Of a DNA stretch of 64,000 bases, positions 46,170-57,879 are shown piece after piece (positions within the stretch are counted from its first letter, which is position 1; each line of letters opens with the position of its first letter). The stretch is from Pomphorhynchus laevis. Its lineage: Eukaryota; Acanthocephala; Palaeacanthocephala; Echinorhynchida; Pomphorhynchidae. The stretch is taken from assembly GCA_012934845.2 (NCBI GenBank), contig WNNJ02001975.1, forward strand, positions 1 through 64,000, in the 5' to 3' direction. The notes beneath the pieces were generated by a model, which saw nothing but the letters and a program-made list of their open reading frames with translations, ran no database searches and was not told the origin of the DNA. Position numbers and translations under genes: made by a program.

Positions 46170-47750
46170 ATTAATAAGCTGTCAGCTTGACAAGTGCAGT
46201 CTGTAAGGAATTTATAAATGATCATTTGAAACGCTTAAATTTCATGAATCCATCGCAATATGGATTTCGTGCTGGTCGTTCATGCTTAAAAAAGATTTAT
46301 TTTAACGTGGCAAATGCGTGCCAGCGCACGCTTACATGACCACAACAAAACAAAAATGTAAATCATGTGTCGAGAAGGTGTGAACGGAGGAGGTGTTTAA
46401 ATGTGAAAAGGGAGGGAGCGTGGCAAACATCGAGAGAGGGTTGATTCTAAGCGAGTGAGGCGGTGACGAGGAAGGATCGGAGACCATAGTTGTTGAAATA
46501 ATCGGGAACGTGGAGTAAGATTGTATGATTAGAACGCGGCAATAGCGAGGTGGGGCGAGTGTCGTCTAAGAAAAGAAGGCTAATGAACGATTGGGAGCCG
46601 ACAGCGATGAGACGAAAAGTTACGAGAAGAAGGTGGAGTTTGATGCGGATGTGGATAGTAGGCCAGGAGAGTTGATCAAGATATGTGAATGTGTAGTCGA
46701 AGCGACGGAGACGTAGAATCACTCAAACGGCATAGTTGATGATTCGTTGTTAGGGTAGGATGATGGATTTTGGAGAATTGGCGAATATTCTCAGGCAGTA
46801 ATCGATTTTAGGGAAAAGAAGTGATGAAAGAAGAGACATACAAGAACGGAAGTCGATAAGGGGGCGGATACGGCGGATGTCACGGAGAATTAAGTTAGAC
46901 GAGCGAACCTTGTCACGGACAAAGGGTCTTAGGGAAAGGTGATCATCGAAATGGAATCCTAAAAATGTAAGATTGTGTACTATGGGGATGATCGATGAGG
47001 CAAAAGATAAAGTGTGAGGATATATGTTTGGTTTACGGGGAAGTATCTGCATTATTTTAGACTTGTCGAGGTTTAGAACGAGATGGAGATTGGAGAGACG
47101 TTCGTAGATAGAAGAAAGACAGTTAGAGGCAGAAATGCCGATATCGTGTATGCGATGTGCGGGTGCATGAGCATAGATGAGGATGTCATCGGCGTATTGC
47201 ATGATGTTAAAGGAAAAAGGTTTGATAAACGGAGAGAGATCGCCAAGCAGAAGAGAGAAAAGCAGGGGACCTAGGACTGAACCTTGTGGGACCCCGCAAA
47301 AGATAGGGATGTGATGGGAGGATGATGAATTAGAAGAGATGCGAAAGGAACGGTCGAATTGATATGAGGCAAACCATGCTACGGAGGAAGAAGAAAAGCC
47401 GTAATCATAACGAAGGCGATAAAGGAGGACGGAGTGGTCGACAATGTCGAAGGCGGAGGAGAGGTCGAGGGAGATGAGAACACTATATAGAGCAATGTCT
47501 AAAGAAATGAGTAACTCGTTGAAACTTTCATGCAGGCGATTTCTGTGGAGTGATTAGAGCGGAAAGCGGATTGGAAAGGAGGGTACAGATTGGATGAGGA
47601 GATTAAGTAATTTATTCCGCGCTCGAGAGCATTGGTTGAAAATGCCTTGAAATATCGCTATGTTGATGTCATTTATCTAGACTTCACTCGTGAGTTTAAT
47701 AGAATTCCACATCCCGTGTTACTGCATATTTAATGACAATGCTTCAAGTA
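46170..47750 (+). pseudogene. CR1-like LINE (LINE-C) copy split by L2 insertion A3
   Basis: 46,170-46,290 reads INDHLKRLNFMNPSQYGFRAG then RSC, and 47,625-47,750 reads NALKYRYVDVIYLDFTREFN then RIPHPVL, which are consecutive blocks of a CR1-like RT (GFR.GRSC, then the motif A block YLDF..AFD..PH with the first D retained). The 1.3 kb between them is L2 copy A3 in the opposite orientation. A further piece of the same type (DLERIARRVIKSCRR, LPYEDRLYSLG) lies at about 50,850-50,945 and may belong to the same disrupted copy. Confidence 0.6.
46291..47610 (-). mobile_element. L2-clade LINE copy A3, inserted in LINE-C
   Basis: Starts with the A-tail side AAAAAAGATTTATTTTAACG, the 3' hairpin GCGTGC/GCACGC, then on the minus strand thumb and palm (MQYADDILIYAHAPAHRIHD in the 47,202-46,750 frame) up to a 5' truncation near 47,605, close to the RT finger block. 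The sub-family is that of A6 and A8, with more differences. Frame broken in several places. Confidence 0.85.
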
Positions 47751-47899
47751 AAGACGTAAAAACGTTAAATAGATCAAACATTCATTAGAGCATTTAAGAA
47801 ATATTTTTAATAACAATTAACTTATTACAAATATTACATGGGTGGACGTACAAAAATGCTTAATACGGATATTTCACTTCAAGTTAAGTGATCTATCAA

Positions 47900-50425
47900 A
47901 AACCACGCTGTATGGATTACTGCTGTCTGTAATTTGTCTCAAACCAAGAAGATTTTATATGTGGATTTTGTGCATCTCGACAGCCTAATCAATTTTTTCA
48001 TCAAAAGTGGCAGTTTCTGATAAATGTATACAAACAAGCACTGCTATTCAGTGTCTACACCTGTTAACGATCATGCTTAAGTTGACCTTGCTGCTAATCA
48101 TCCTTTCACCTGGAATGACAGCATTCCAGCTGTCATCGAATTCGATATTTCAATTCCCAACGTCGAATCAGCTGTTTCCGCATTTCCGAACATTTCACAA
48201 TGCATCCTCGAGCTTTTAATGAATGACTGCAAATGCATCCTCGTATGTTCATGAATATCGTTATTGCTAGAGTCCTAACACCAATCAAAATAATTTATCA
48301 ATTTTTAATCGCCCAATTTTTTATTCCGTCCATTAATGCGTTTTCGACTACAACTGGTATCTCTGCTCCAAATGAATTCAGCGTTTGTTCTTACTCGAAC
48401 GACACCGATGTAACTAATTCTAATCGACATGCTCCACTTACGTGCCCGTCTACTCAGTCGCCGTATCAGTGCGTCTGTTCAGTTTACCATCCATCAAACT
48501 TACTCCAATTTACCTACTCTTTGCGCGCTCCCCCAACGTTCTTCTAATTATGATCTCCTTTCATCAATCAATTTAGCTTCTGGCAATATTAATCTTGTTC
48601 GTCAAATTAATATTCTTATGAATTTACAACTAATTACGTCTAATGTCCCTTCATCTAACCATATTTCCAAACTTCATCAGAAGTAAGCTGCGTTATTTCC
48701 CCAATGCACTCGTATAATTATTCCTATCCTGCTCGAACTCTGTCTTCGCCTACAACCAAAATATTTAAGCCTACTTCGGTCAATCCTACAGATTCCCAAC
48801 CTTAACGAAAACTATTCTCCTTACGTGATAGATGCATTATTATATCGAATGTCGAGGTATCCGACTCCTTTTCCGCTCAAAGCCGTCTTGATGCTGACGT
48901 CTCTGAGTCTGGATCTCTCCCTTCGATAATCGTATCGGCTGATAATCAATCTCTCTTCAATGACATCTCTTCCATTTTTTACATCGTCTTGCATCAAGCT
49001 TTCCTACTTCCCACTCAACTCGTCTTCCACTCTTTAAGGTAGTTCTCAGTGATCATACTCAAGCAACGTCGATCATCTCTCGACGTTTTAAATTCATCTC
49101 ATCATCATCTACTTGTCTCATCTTTCCTGACCAATCCCCTTCTGAAATCACTAAGCTTTCATTTGCTCGTAAAGAAAAACGTCTACGTGAAATTAAAGGA
49201 GAATCTTCCCTTACATTAAATGTAAATAAAAATTTTCGTGTGGTTCACAAACATCCGAAAATTCGATGGCGACCAGTTTCTTTTCATCGCCTCCTTCTCT
49301 AGACAATGCCGATTATCGCTCGTATCTCATTGATTTAATCAACATCCGTTCTATCCAAAATAAAACTGGCCTTCTTCTTAACACATTTGCCCAACAATCG
49401 CTTGGCATTTGCTGTATAACTGAATCTTGGCATACCAGTTGTAATGATCTTGTTGTCCGTCGTCTAAGTTCAACAGGAGTCTATCTCGTTGATTCTGCTC
49501 GTTCTTCTGATAATGTGTTATCAACATCCACGTCGAATTACGATAGGATTGTCGCATTTGCCCGCCCTCCTTTGTCTCTCATAAAAATTAATTGTTCTAT
49601 AGCGCCCGAATCTTTCGAATTACTTATCTGTGGATCGTCTCATTTTTTCCACTTGAATTCGCAATCGTATATCGTTCTGGATCTTCCATCCTTTATCCAA
49701 GTTATTCGATAAACTAGCTGATGTTTTTTCATAGTGTTAACTTTCAGCACTCCCACTGCTTATGCTAGATGATTTCAACATTCGCTTGGACCGCCCTTCC
49801 GATTCAGATTCCATCAAACTTGTAAGTATTCTTTCCGACTATAATCTCCATATACCTCGAACCCATCCCACTCATATACTTCGCGGTATCTTTGATATCA
49901 TTGCAACTCCGTGCAGTTTCTCTGCACATGTTTCATTTTATCTTAGATCCTGGTCTTTCTGACCACTTTCTACTTATCCTAAATCTTACTGGTCAGATGC
50001 TCCCTCTCGAGTCTCGCCTAACTTCAATCGATTGTGAAAATTTCTCAATCTTGCTTTATTTCGATCTGCTATTCTTGTGATCATACACTCGTAAGCGTTC
50101 TCGAAATACACTATGGTTTGATTCTGACTGTGTAATTTCTAAGCGTCTCATACGTCACGCTTTTCGCATATATCTCCGTTTCCTCAAACGCGGTTCTACT
50201 TCTGTCCTCTCCGAGTATCGAGATGATTACCTAAATATTCGTCGTTCCTATTACTCTATCCTACGAAGTGTCACACTCTAGCAGAATAAGCTCACTTCTT
50301 CATACCCAAAGTCTACTTGGCACACATTAAACTCACTTTCCTTACGTTCTTCAACACTAATGGATATTAAGAACATCGATGATTTACATAAACTTCGCAA
50401 ACTCCTTAAATTTAATGTAGGATTG
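47900..50425 (+). mobile_element. L2-clade LINE copy A4: ORF1 region and endonuclease, no RT
   Basis: The endonuclease part begins at 49,266 (INIRSIQNKTGLLL, CCITESWH) and continues in the next frame with LDDFNIRLDRPSDSDSI (49,762 on), PTHIL and SDHF, so the E, D and SDH elements of an apurinic-type endonuclease are recognisable. Upstream, 49,040-49,260 reads FPDQSPSEIT..., with R.EKR and KIRWRPVS, matching the ORF1 C-terminus seen in A8. Before that the frame is degraded; the 5' limit near 47,900 is uncertain. The copy ends about 50,425, before any RT. Confidence 0.75.
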
Positions 50426-50487
50426 AATTTATCACACTTAATAGAGTTCAAATTTATTTGAATATGCGCATATACGTTTTAAACTAG

Positions 50488-50542
50488 TAATCTACCAAAT
50501 GTATATGTTCTAGGGACTAGAACATACACATTTGGTAGATTA
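50488..50542. repeat. 26-bp-arm hairpin with a 3-nt loop
   Basis: TAATCTACCAAATGTATATG plus TTCTAG is followed by GGA and its reverse complement with one mismatch. It lies between the end of A4 and a minimal L2 end. It is not within any recognised element. Confidence 0.75.
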
Positions 50543-50631
50543 TCAGTCAAAACATTTATCCAGGCAATAGAATATATAATCTAGGTGATAATATTATGAC
50601 TACACATAGCACTAGAGATTTTCGCATGGTT

Positions 50632-50665
50632 AAAAATGATTTACTTTTACGTGGCAAATAGTTCT
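50632..50665 (-). mobile_element. Minimal L2 3' end
   Basis: AAAAATGATTTACTTTTACG then TGGCAAAT matches the last bases of the L2 family on the minus strand, and nothing else of the element is present. It stands beside the CR1-like relic. Confidence 0.45.
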
Positions 50666-50689
50666 TGATGACACTTTAAAACGCGTCAC

Positions 50690-51265
50690 AATACTAACTA
50701 AGTTTGTGAATCTGTAAAGCGTATAATATGCACTATAATGAGCACTTTTAATTCATGATCCCCCATGTACATTGCGAGTTTGTATTAAACTGATAAGAAA
50801 TCTAAATACTCGGCAACATCAACATTCCCATGTACTCACAGTGAAATTAATGACCTTGAACGCATTGCAAGACGTGTTATCAAATCATGTAGACGATTAA
50901 GCTGCTTACCATATGAGGATCGATTATATAGCTTAGGTTAGGGCTCGGTTTAATTCAGGATTTTGGTATTGATCTAGTTGCTGGGAATCAAATTATACTT
51001 GGAGTCGACGGATATCCACGTGATTGTGTTCAATTCAATAATTGACAAAGACATGGAACATTGTCTAAGAGCAAATATTTAAGCGCATGCTAGCAAGTTG
51101 CCAAAAACGTGACTTAATTCAAAAATCTTGTTCATCCAGTTCAGTAAGAACATAACGAAATGGCTTGCAACACTATTGCATTCACAGTAAAGACAAACGT
51201 AAGTATCCCAACCGAGTGTTTAAAAGCAGCGTTTACTTATAATCTTCGGATTTTACATCGAATAG
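50690..51265 (+). pseudogene. CR1-like LINE (LINE-C) thumb relic
   Basis: At about 50,850-50,945 the plus strand reads EINDLERIARRVIKSCRRLS then CLPYEDRLYSLG, the (I)E.IQRR..K.......L.YE.RL..LGL thumb motif of CR1-like LINEs. At 51,170-51,265 a second coding-like run follows (ECLKAAFTYNLRILHRIV). Boundaries are approximate and the L2 copy A5 starts immediately after. Confidence 0.55.
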
Positions 51266-53304
51266 TAAATAATAACAATTTATTTAACGTGGCAAATGCG
51301 TGCCAACTGCACGCTTACATGATCACTAACAAAAAAGAACAAAGCAAGTCACAGATTAATTAGCTAATTGTTGAAATGAAACCGGATTAGCCGTATGAAA
51401 CACGGTATTATGATTGATTGGCGTATATAAATGGGCAGATGATTCCACAAGAGAGGAGCAGCCACAAGGAAAGAGCGGAAGCCAAAAGAGGTAGAGTAAT
51501 TTGGAACATGTAATAGAAGGGAATTACGGAAACGCAAAACACAGTAATCAGAACAAGAATTGCCGAGAAGACGGTAAAGAAATGAAGGAGTAAGAAAAGT
51601 TACAAGGCGGAAATCAATGAGAAGAATACGAATTTGAACACGACAATACATGGTAGGCAAATCAAGAGAAGCAAGATTGTGAGATGTATGATCAAAACGA
51701 CGAAGACGGACAACTCGGACGGCTGCGTTTACGATGCGTTGTATTGGAAGAAGAGTGGATTTAGATGAGCCGGAAAATATATTAAGACAGTAATCAAGTC
51801 TTAAGAAAATGCGAGAAGATAAGAGATTCATACAAGGGAAATCGATCAATCTACGAACTTGACGGAGGTTGCGGAGTATCAAGGTAGATAAGCGTACTTT
51901 ATCTCTAACGAAAGGTTTAAGTGAAAGTCGGTTGTCAAAATGGAAGCTTAGGAAAACGAGATTATCGAAGATAGGAAGACTTGTATAATCTAATGATACG
52001 GAGGGAGGTTCGAAGCCGAGGCGTCGAGGTAGGATCCACATAATTTTAAATTTATCAGGATTCAGAAAAAGGCGAAGGAAAGAAAGATGATTGAAATTGA
52101 GACAAGACAGTCGGAAGCAGAAACACTAAGATCGTGAATACGATAAACAGGTGTATGAGCATAGATGATAATGTTATTGGCATATTGCATAACATGGAAG
52201 TCAAATATATGAGAAATAGAAGACAAATCACCTAGAAGAAGAGAGAAAAGCAAAGGGCTTAATACGGAACCTCGTGTAACCCCGGACGGGATCGAAGAAG
52301 GATGTGAAAGAGAAGAACTAGAACACACGCGAAAAGTACGGTTTGATAGATATGAAGAAAACCATGCTACAATGTGTAAAGAGAAGCCATAAACATGACA
52401 AAGACGATAGAGAAGAATCTAGTGATCGACAATGTCGAAAGCAGATAATAGACCAAGAGAAACTGTAACACTACATAATTTTTGATCGCGCGAGATGAGT
52501 AAGTCGTTATAAACTTTAAGACATGCAATTCAAGTAGAGTGATTAGAGCGAAAAGCAACTTGGAAGGGAAAAACAAGTCGAAGAAAAATAGATATGCATT
52601 AACTTGATTGAGAACAAGACGTTCAAGGAGTTTGGAGAGGGTTGGGATAAGTGAGATAGGACGGTACGAAGATGGTAGTGAGGAGTCGAGAGATTGCTTT
52701 TTGATGAGAGGACGAACAGTGGCGCATTTCCAGATGGAAGGAAATGTACGGCTACGGATGGACGAGTTGAACAATGTGGTTAGGAAGTGTAAGATAGAGG
52801 AGCAGATATTTTTAAGCAAGTGAGTGGGAATTAGGTCAGAAGGAGATGTTTTATTAGGTAATGTCAGAAGAATCAAAGAAACTTCATCAGCAAAAACGGG
52901 AAGAAGGAGGAATTGCTCTGTGAGTGAAGTATTTAAAGAGCAGAGTGGGTACAAGGGGCATATGGGTAGAAGAGAAAGTAAATTAGATAGCTTAGATTGT
53001 AGATAAGAAGAAAATTCATCAGGATTTTTGTTGCAATGGGTAGGTGATCTTGAAAGAATTGGGTGTAAGATTTTCCAGTGAGATTTAGAGTTGGAAGATG
53101 ACTCGAGTTGATTTTGCTAAAATAGAGTACGCTTAGTACGCATAAGAATGAGATTAGAACGGCGAAGAGAAAGATAGGAAGTACGTAGATTTAGAATAAG
53201 TGTGTTTGGAGAACGTTTAAGAAGACGATTAAACACACGAACAAAGTGACGGAGTCGACGCATAGAAAGACAACAGTCGAAATCGAACCCGGGAGCATGG
53301 CGCA

Positions 53305-54996
53305 AAAAAAAGATTTATTTTAACGTGGCAAATGCGTGCCAGCGCACGCTTACATGACCACAACAAAAACAAAACTGTGAATCAGGCGTCGAGAAGGTGT
53401 AAACGGAGGAGGTGTTTGAATGTGATAAAAGAGGGTGCGCGGCGGACGTCGAGAGGGAGTTGATTCCAGGCGAGTGAGGCGGCGACGAGGAAGGATCGGA
53501 GACCGTAGTTGTTGGAGTAATTAGGAACGTGGAGTAAGAGGGTATGACAGGAACGAAGCGATAGCGAGGTGGGGCGAGTATCGTCTAAGAAAGGAAGGTT
53601 GATGAACGATGGGGAGCCGACAGCGATGAGACGAAAAGTAATGAGAAGAAGGCGGAGTTTGATGCGGATGTGGATGGTGGGCCAGGAGAGTTGGGCAAAA
53701 TATGTGGATGTGTGGTCGAAGCGACGGAGGCGAAAGAGCACTCGAACGGCGGTGTTGATTATTCGTTGTAGGGGTAGGATGATGGATTTTGGAGAATTGG
53801 CGAAAAGGCTAAGGCAGTAATCGATTTTAGGGAAAAGAAGCGATGAAAGAAGAGACATACAAGAACGGAAGTCGATAAGGGGGCGGATACGGCGGATGTC
53901 ACGAAGAATTAAGTTAGACGAGCGGACCTTGTCACGGACGAAGGGTTTAAGGGAAAGGTGATCATCGAAATGGAAGCCTAAGAAAGTGAGATTGTGGACT
54001 ACAGGGATGATCGATGAGGCAAAAGATACAATGGGAGGAGATATGCTTGGTTTACGGGGAAGGATCCACATTATTTTGGACTTTTCGGCGTTTAGAACGA
54101 GATGGAGATTGGAGAGACGCTTGTAGATAGAAGAGAGACAGTTGGAGGCAGAAATGGCGATATCGTGTATGCGATGTGCGGGTGCATGAGCATAGATTAG
54201 AATGTCATCGGCGTATTGCATGACGTTAAAGGAGTAAGGTTTGATAAATGGAGAGAGATCGCCAAGCAAAAGAGAGAAAAGCAGGGGACCTAGGACTGAA
54301 CCTTGTGGAACCCCGCAAAAAATAGGGATGGGAGGGGAGGATGATGAATTAGAACAGACGCGAAAGGAACGGTCGGATAGATATGAGGCGAACCAAGCTA
54401 CGGAGGAGGAAGAAAAGCCGTAATCATAACGAAGGCGAGAAAGGAGGACGGAGTGGTCGACAATGTCGAATGCGGAGGAGAGGTCCAGGGAGATGAGAAC
54501 ACTATATAGAGCCTTGTCTCGAGAAATGAGTAAGTCATTGTACACTTTTATGCATGCGATTTCTGTCGAGTGATTAGAGCGGAAAGCGGATTGGAAAGGA
54601 GGGTACAGATTGGATGAGGAGAGATAAGCGTTGATTTGTATTAAGATGAGGCGTTCTAAGAGCTTAGAAAGAGTAGGGAGTAGTGAAATGGGGCGATAGC
54701 TGGAAGGAAGGGAGGGGTCGAGCGATTGTTTCTTAAGGAGGGGACGAACGATTGCGGATTTCCAGTGTGAAGGGAAGATACGACTGCGGATGGACGAGTT
54801 AAACAAGGTTGTGAGAAATGGGGATATCGATGAGCATATAGATTTTAATATGTGGGTAGGCAGGGGATCGGCAGGTGAGGTTTTGTTGGGCAAGGACATG
54901 AGGACAGATGATACTTCTGTAAGTGATACAGGGAGAAGATGAAAGAGTTCGGGAAGGATGAGAGTAGACTGGGCAGAGTGGAATAGGATGGAGACC
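53305..54996 (-). mobile_element. L2-clade LINE copy A6, 1.69 kb, nested in A5 with target duplication
   Basis: The insertion runs from the A-tail (AAAAAAAGATTTATTTTAAC) at 53,305 to CCGGTCTCC at 54,996. GGCGCA occurs at 53,299-53,304 and again at 54,997-55,002, and joining the outer sequences restores the uninterrupted order seen in copy A7. It is 5'-truncated just upstream of the RT and its frame is intact, so it is one of the youngest copies here. Confidence 0.9.
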
Positions 54997-55007
54997 GGCG
55001 CAAGCAT
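53382..55007 (-). CDS. L2 reverse transcriptase C-terminal ORF (A6), 541 codons, open
   Basis: A non-LTR reverse transcriptase that would copy its own RNA at a nicked target. Visible blocks: RP(I)S..P.LSK.LE at 104-118, the motif A segment SLDLSSAFDIVDH (D175, D181), GVPQGSVLGPLLF at 232-244, and the catalytic QYADDIL (YADD 265-268), followed by KSKIMWILPRK and a thumb region to DA at the C-terminus. The first three residues (MLA) come from flanking A5 DNA, so this is not the native start; the endonuclease that should precede it is missing, so the copy cannot be autonomous. The remaining RT shows no internal stop. Antisense open frames over it (53,569-53,820; 54,241-54,423) are shadows. Confidence 0.85.
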   Translation of the reverse strand: MLAPVSILFHSAQSTLILPELFHLLPVSLTEVSSVLMSLPNKTSPADPLPTHILKSICSSISPFLTTLFNSSIRSRIFPSHWKSAIVRPLLKKQSLDPSLPSSYRPISLLPTLSKLLERLILIQINAYLSSSNLYPPFQSAFRSNHSTEIACIKVYNDLLISRDKALYSVLISLDLSSAFDIVDHSVLLSRLRYDYGFSSSSVAWFASYLSDRSFRVCSNSSSSPPIPIFCGVPQGSVLGPLLFSLLLGDLSPFIKPYSFNVMQYADDILIYAHAPAHRIHDIAISASNCLSSIYKRLSNLHLVLNAEKSKIMWILPRKPSISPPIVSFASSIIPVVHNLTFLGFHFDDHLSLKPFVRDKVRSSNLILRDIRRIRPLIDFRSCMSLLSSLLFPKIDYCLSLFANSPKSIILPLQRIINTAVRVLFRLRRFDHTSTYFAQLSWPTIHIRIKLRLLLITFRLIAVGSPSFINLPFLDDTRPTSLSLRSCHTLLLHVPNYSNNYGLRSFLVAASLAWNQLPLDVRRAPSFITFKHLLRLHLLDA

Positions 55008-55356
55008 TGAAAACGTTGGTGTCGAATGGGCAGAAGGTGATCGAGGATCGACGTATGTTCAGAATCAAACGGAATGCAGAGATCATCGAAGAATTGAGTA
55101 ATTACTCGATTCATCAGTGAAGAATTGAGTAAGGCTGCGCATAATGAAATGCACATAATTATTTGCCAGAGGCGATGGTCTCATTTTTGATCGAACATAA
55201 TTCCGATCAAAAATATTTCATTCGCTCATGAACAGGACGAATAAAATTGTTTCATATATGTAGAAATAATATTTTATTTCAACAGATATGATCATTAACA
55301 TTTGCCATGTTTTTATTATACTATTTTGCAGTGAGCGGTCGAAGCAGTCCAAGGAG

Positions 55357-55475
55357 ACTAAAAAAGTTTTTTACGTGGTAAAGGCGTGCCGGTGCACGTT
55401 TACGTGACCTAGAGAGAAAAAAAAACAAACAAAATTCTAAATCACCTTTCGAGAATGTCGAATTATCCTTTAGAA
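55357..55475 (-). mobile_element. Short 5'-truncated L2 3' end, diverged
   Basis: The segment carries the tail side AAAAAAGTTTTTTACGTGG, a 3' hairpin GCGTGCCGGTGCACG, and about 60 bp of adjacent 3' sequence with matching word order (TTTACGTGACC). It differs from the A6/A8 consensus by several changes, some in the hairpin. Confidence 0.65.
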
Positions 55476-56555
55476 GTGATAAGTCATACTCGGATAGTCG
55501 TGGATTGTTTAAATTATCAGAAAATTAGGTGAATGATCTCATTAGAAGAGGATTTAAACTCAACTGAAAATTTTTCAAAATGCCTAGAGACATTAGTTAA
55601 AGAAATTTTCGAGTTTGCAAGCTAAACTCGTTTGTGTGGTAAAAAGTTTCTAGGCTGCCCACTAATGTTTAAGCAACATCAAATCTTTGATTTAATTTTC
55701 CCCGATTATTTGATAGCAGAACATTGAACATGTTTCAGTATAGTAACAGTGCACTGAAAAAATATGAATATTTTTAGAATGGATATCATCTGGATGGACA
55801 TCATCCAGAATATGGATGATATCCATACTATCTTCTTAAAGATATAATTACAAGCGACAGTTTCAGTTTGACAGTTTCAGATCGGATTGCTTCGCTTCGA
55901 GATTATTTAACCGAAATATTGTAACGCTATTCTTGATTTAAAAAATACACGTTTTAAAATTTTCGAACTGTCCGTGTTATTAGAAATGAAATGGCTGCCC
56001 GTGTCATTAAGAAGATATAAAAATTTTCTTACCAAAACACATGCAGATTGTTAATCGTTAAAACAAATAAGCCGAAATCGAGGAGAAACTTTTAATTCCT
56101 AGGGACCAAAGAAAATCAAACACGCAAAAGATTATTCAATATTTATTTCAATGACAACTGTCATCACCAGAAAAAGTTGTTACAGCTTTGCAATTAAAAT
56201 AAAGCAAATATTTATATGATGTGCCTAGCGACAAAATGGATAAAAGTAAAAACTATTCAGGTCGAATTATAAGTTATGATCATGTTAAATCTTGCAATCA
56301 AGCAATAATTTGGCAACGCAAATTATGAACATTATGACGTGCTGTGCATTCGTGGTGGTTGTAATATATGGACAATAATTACTATGACGTAAATTGTAAG
56401 AACATTTACTTGGCAATGAATAAACTCCCAATGTATGTGCCTTTGAATGCCTTTTCTTTATTAACAAATCAAAAGTTAATATGCAGAAATCAATTCAGAC
56501 TAATGATGAATATTCTACCGGTTATCTGTTGACTTTCGTTTAAATCAAGCAATCA
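55476..56555. other. A/T-rich, gene-free, with one nested hairpin
   Basis: No gene or repeat recognised. At about 55,787-55,829 ATGGATATCATC and GATGATATCCAT enclose a second hairpin CTGGATG/CATCCAG, together a two-level stem. Confidence 0.5.
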
Positions 56556-56559
56556 ATAT

Positions 56560-57180
56560 CCCTCACATTTTAGAACGCACTCAGCCATCTATCGATTCTC
56601 GTTCAACATCATGACTATCGACATCACCATCATTATCATCATTATTATCATCATCTTCGTCACTTAATAGTCACGACAATCATTCACAGCCTAGAAATCT
56701 TTCGATCATGTTTAACAAATTACCTAAGGCTACTAGTGTCATCGTTGACCAAAAGCAACTCAAAAGTTCTTTGATCACTCCTCGTTACATTTCTACGTCA
56801 ACCACACAAAACCCGGAAGACCTTAAATCGTACAGCCCAATTATATCCATGTCTTCAATCTCGATTACATCGTCACAAAGTGAATTTCCTAATAGTAAGA
56901 ATGTTCTTCTAGTTAGTTTCTCTAAATCTTGACGTCAACCCCTTGATAGGTCTTGTTATGTATTTTTAGCAAACCTAATCGAATCTAGTGCCATTAACAA
57001 TGACCTACGTATTCGGCATGGTGTGAATGCTGTCAAATCAATTATCGCATGTGTTTTGCAAAAACGCACTGCCACGGTTTGGCAAGATCTGCTAAGGATA
57101 AAAAAGTATTTGATTGCTAAACGTGAGTTGTCTGAGCGTCGTAGGGATGGTAAAGAAATCTTATAATCCGAAATTTTCAG
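56560..57180 (+). other. Coding-like relic, unidentified
   Basis: A serine- and threonine-rich open frame (56,708-56,932, 74 codons) is followed, in another frame, by a well-formed stretch at about 56,968-57,170 that ends at a stop and includes NDLRIRHGVNAVKSIIACVL and AKRELSERRRDGKEIL. An (ATC)n-like tract occurs at about 56,625-56,670. It may be an ORF1 of a LINE or a decayed host gene; no family is recognised. It stands upstream of L2 copy A7 with an unassigned 700 bp between. Confidence 0.3.
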
Positions 57181-57414
57181 GTTGTGATGCGCAGAGTTTC
57201 CACTCAATTGTAGACTGTAGCTTGTTACTAACGGTCAATCATACCGATATTACCTTCGCTATTTGAATATATGAATTCTCTAAAATCAGTTATTTATAAG
57301 ACGTTAAAAAATTGTCTTAGTTATTATAAATTCTTACATTATAAATAACATACAATACTTGGACTGCTTACATACTTTGGCTGCTCAGATACTTTGAAAT
57401 ATCTCAACTAACGA

Positions 57415-57482
57415 AGAACAATATACAATATAACGAAGAACAATATACAATATAACGAAGAACAATATACAAACTAACGAAG
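57415..57482. repeat. 22-bp tandem repeat, about three units
   Basis: TAACGAAGAACAATATACAA and TA repeat three times, with a partial unit on each side. Confidence 0.8.
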
Positions 57483-57879
57483 AAATCAGTGAAGTCAGAT
57501 AAAGTCAAGTGTACTGATAAGTCTACCTACTTTACAGAGCTTGTAGGTTGTTCAAATGGTGAATGTGACGCGTGGACCTCAATAACGATTTCTCCTACAC
57601 AGAAGACACTATTCAAATAAATCGTTCCTACGTGGCTACTGCTCTGCCATATTACTTAATACTATTACTAATGAACACTCAATTTCGCATTAAGGTAGAA
57701 AGAATGCTACGCAACCAACCAAACATCAATTACGGAAGATGTTCTTGAACAATCCAATATTAACTCTCTCATAATTAAAAGCATCGATGACCAAATATTG
57801 TCCAGAGAAGCGTTTCTAGTGAGACAAAAAAGCACTGACCCAATATTGTCCAGATTAGACGCCACCTCGGTATTAAACT

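Larger units (their letters stand above)
51272..55150 (-). mobile_element. L2-clade LINE copy A5, split by A6
   Basis: On the minus strand, 53,304-51,272 holds the end of the endonuclease-RT linker, RT (SLPSSYRPISLIPTLSKLLE; MWILPRRLGFEPPSVSL; thumb) and a 3' end with hairpin GCGTGC/GCACGC. The 5' continuation lies at 54,997-55,150 (reads FDDLCIPFDSEHTSILDHLL, LPIRHQRFQC), as shown by comparison with the unbroken sequence at 59,450-59,640 in copy A7. Between the two is the younger insertion A6. RT frames are broken and motif A region is out of frame. Confidence 0.85.

Noticed and set aside
52608-53006. Acidic/basic plus-strand frames opposite copy A5 (and 60,079-60,294 opposite A7)
   Set aside because: Shadows of L2 RT sequence on the other strand.
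53569-53820. Arginine-rich plus-strand frame opposite the A6 RT (also 60,942-61,193)
   Set aside because: It is the antisense shadow of a conserved RT coding region, repeated only because the RT is repeated.
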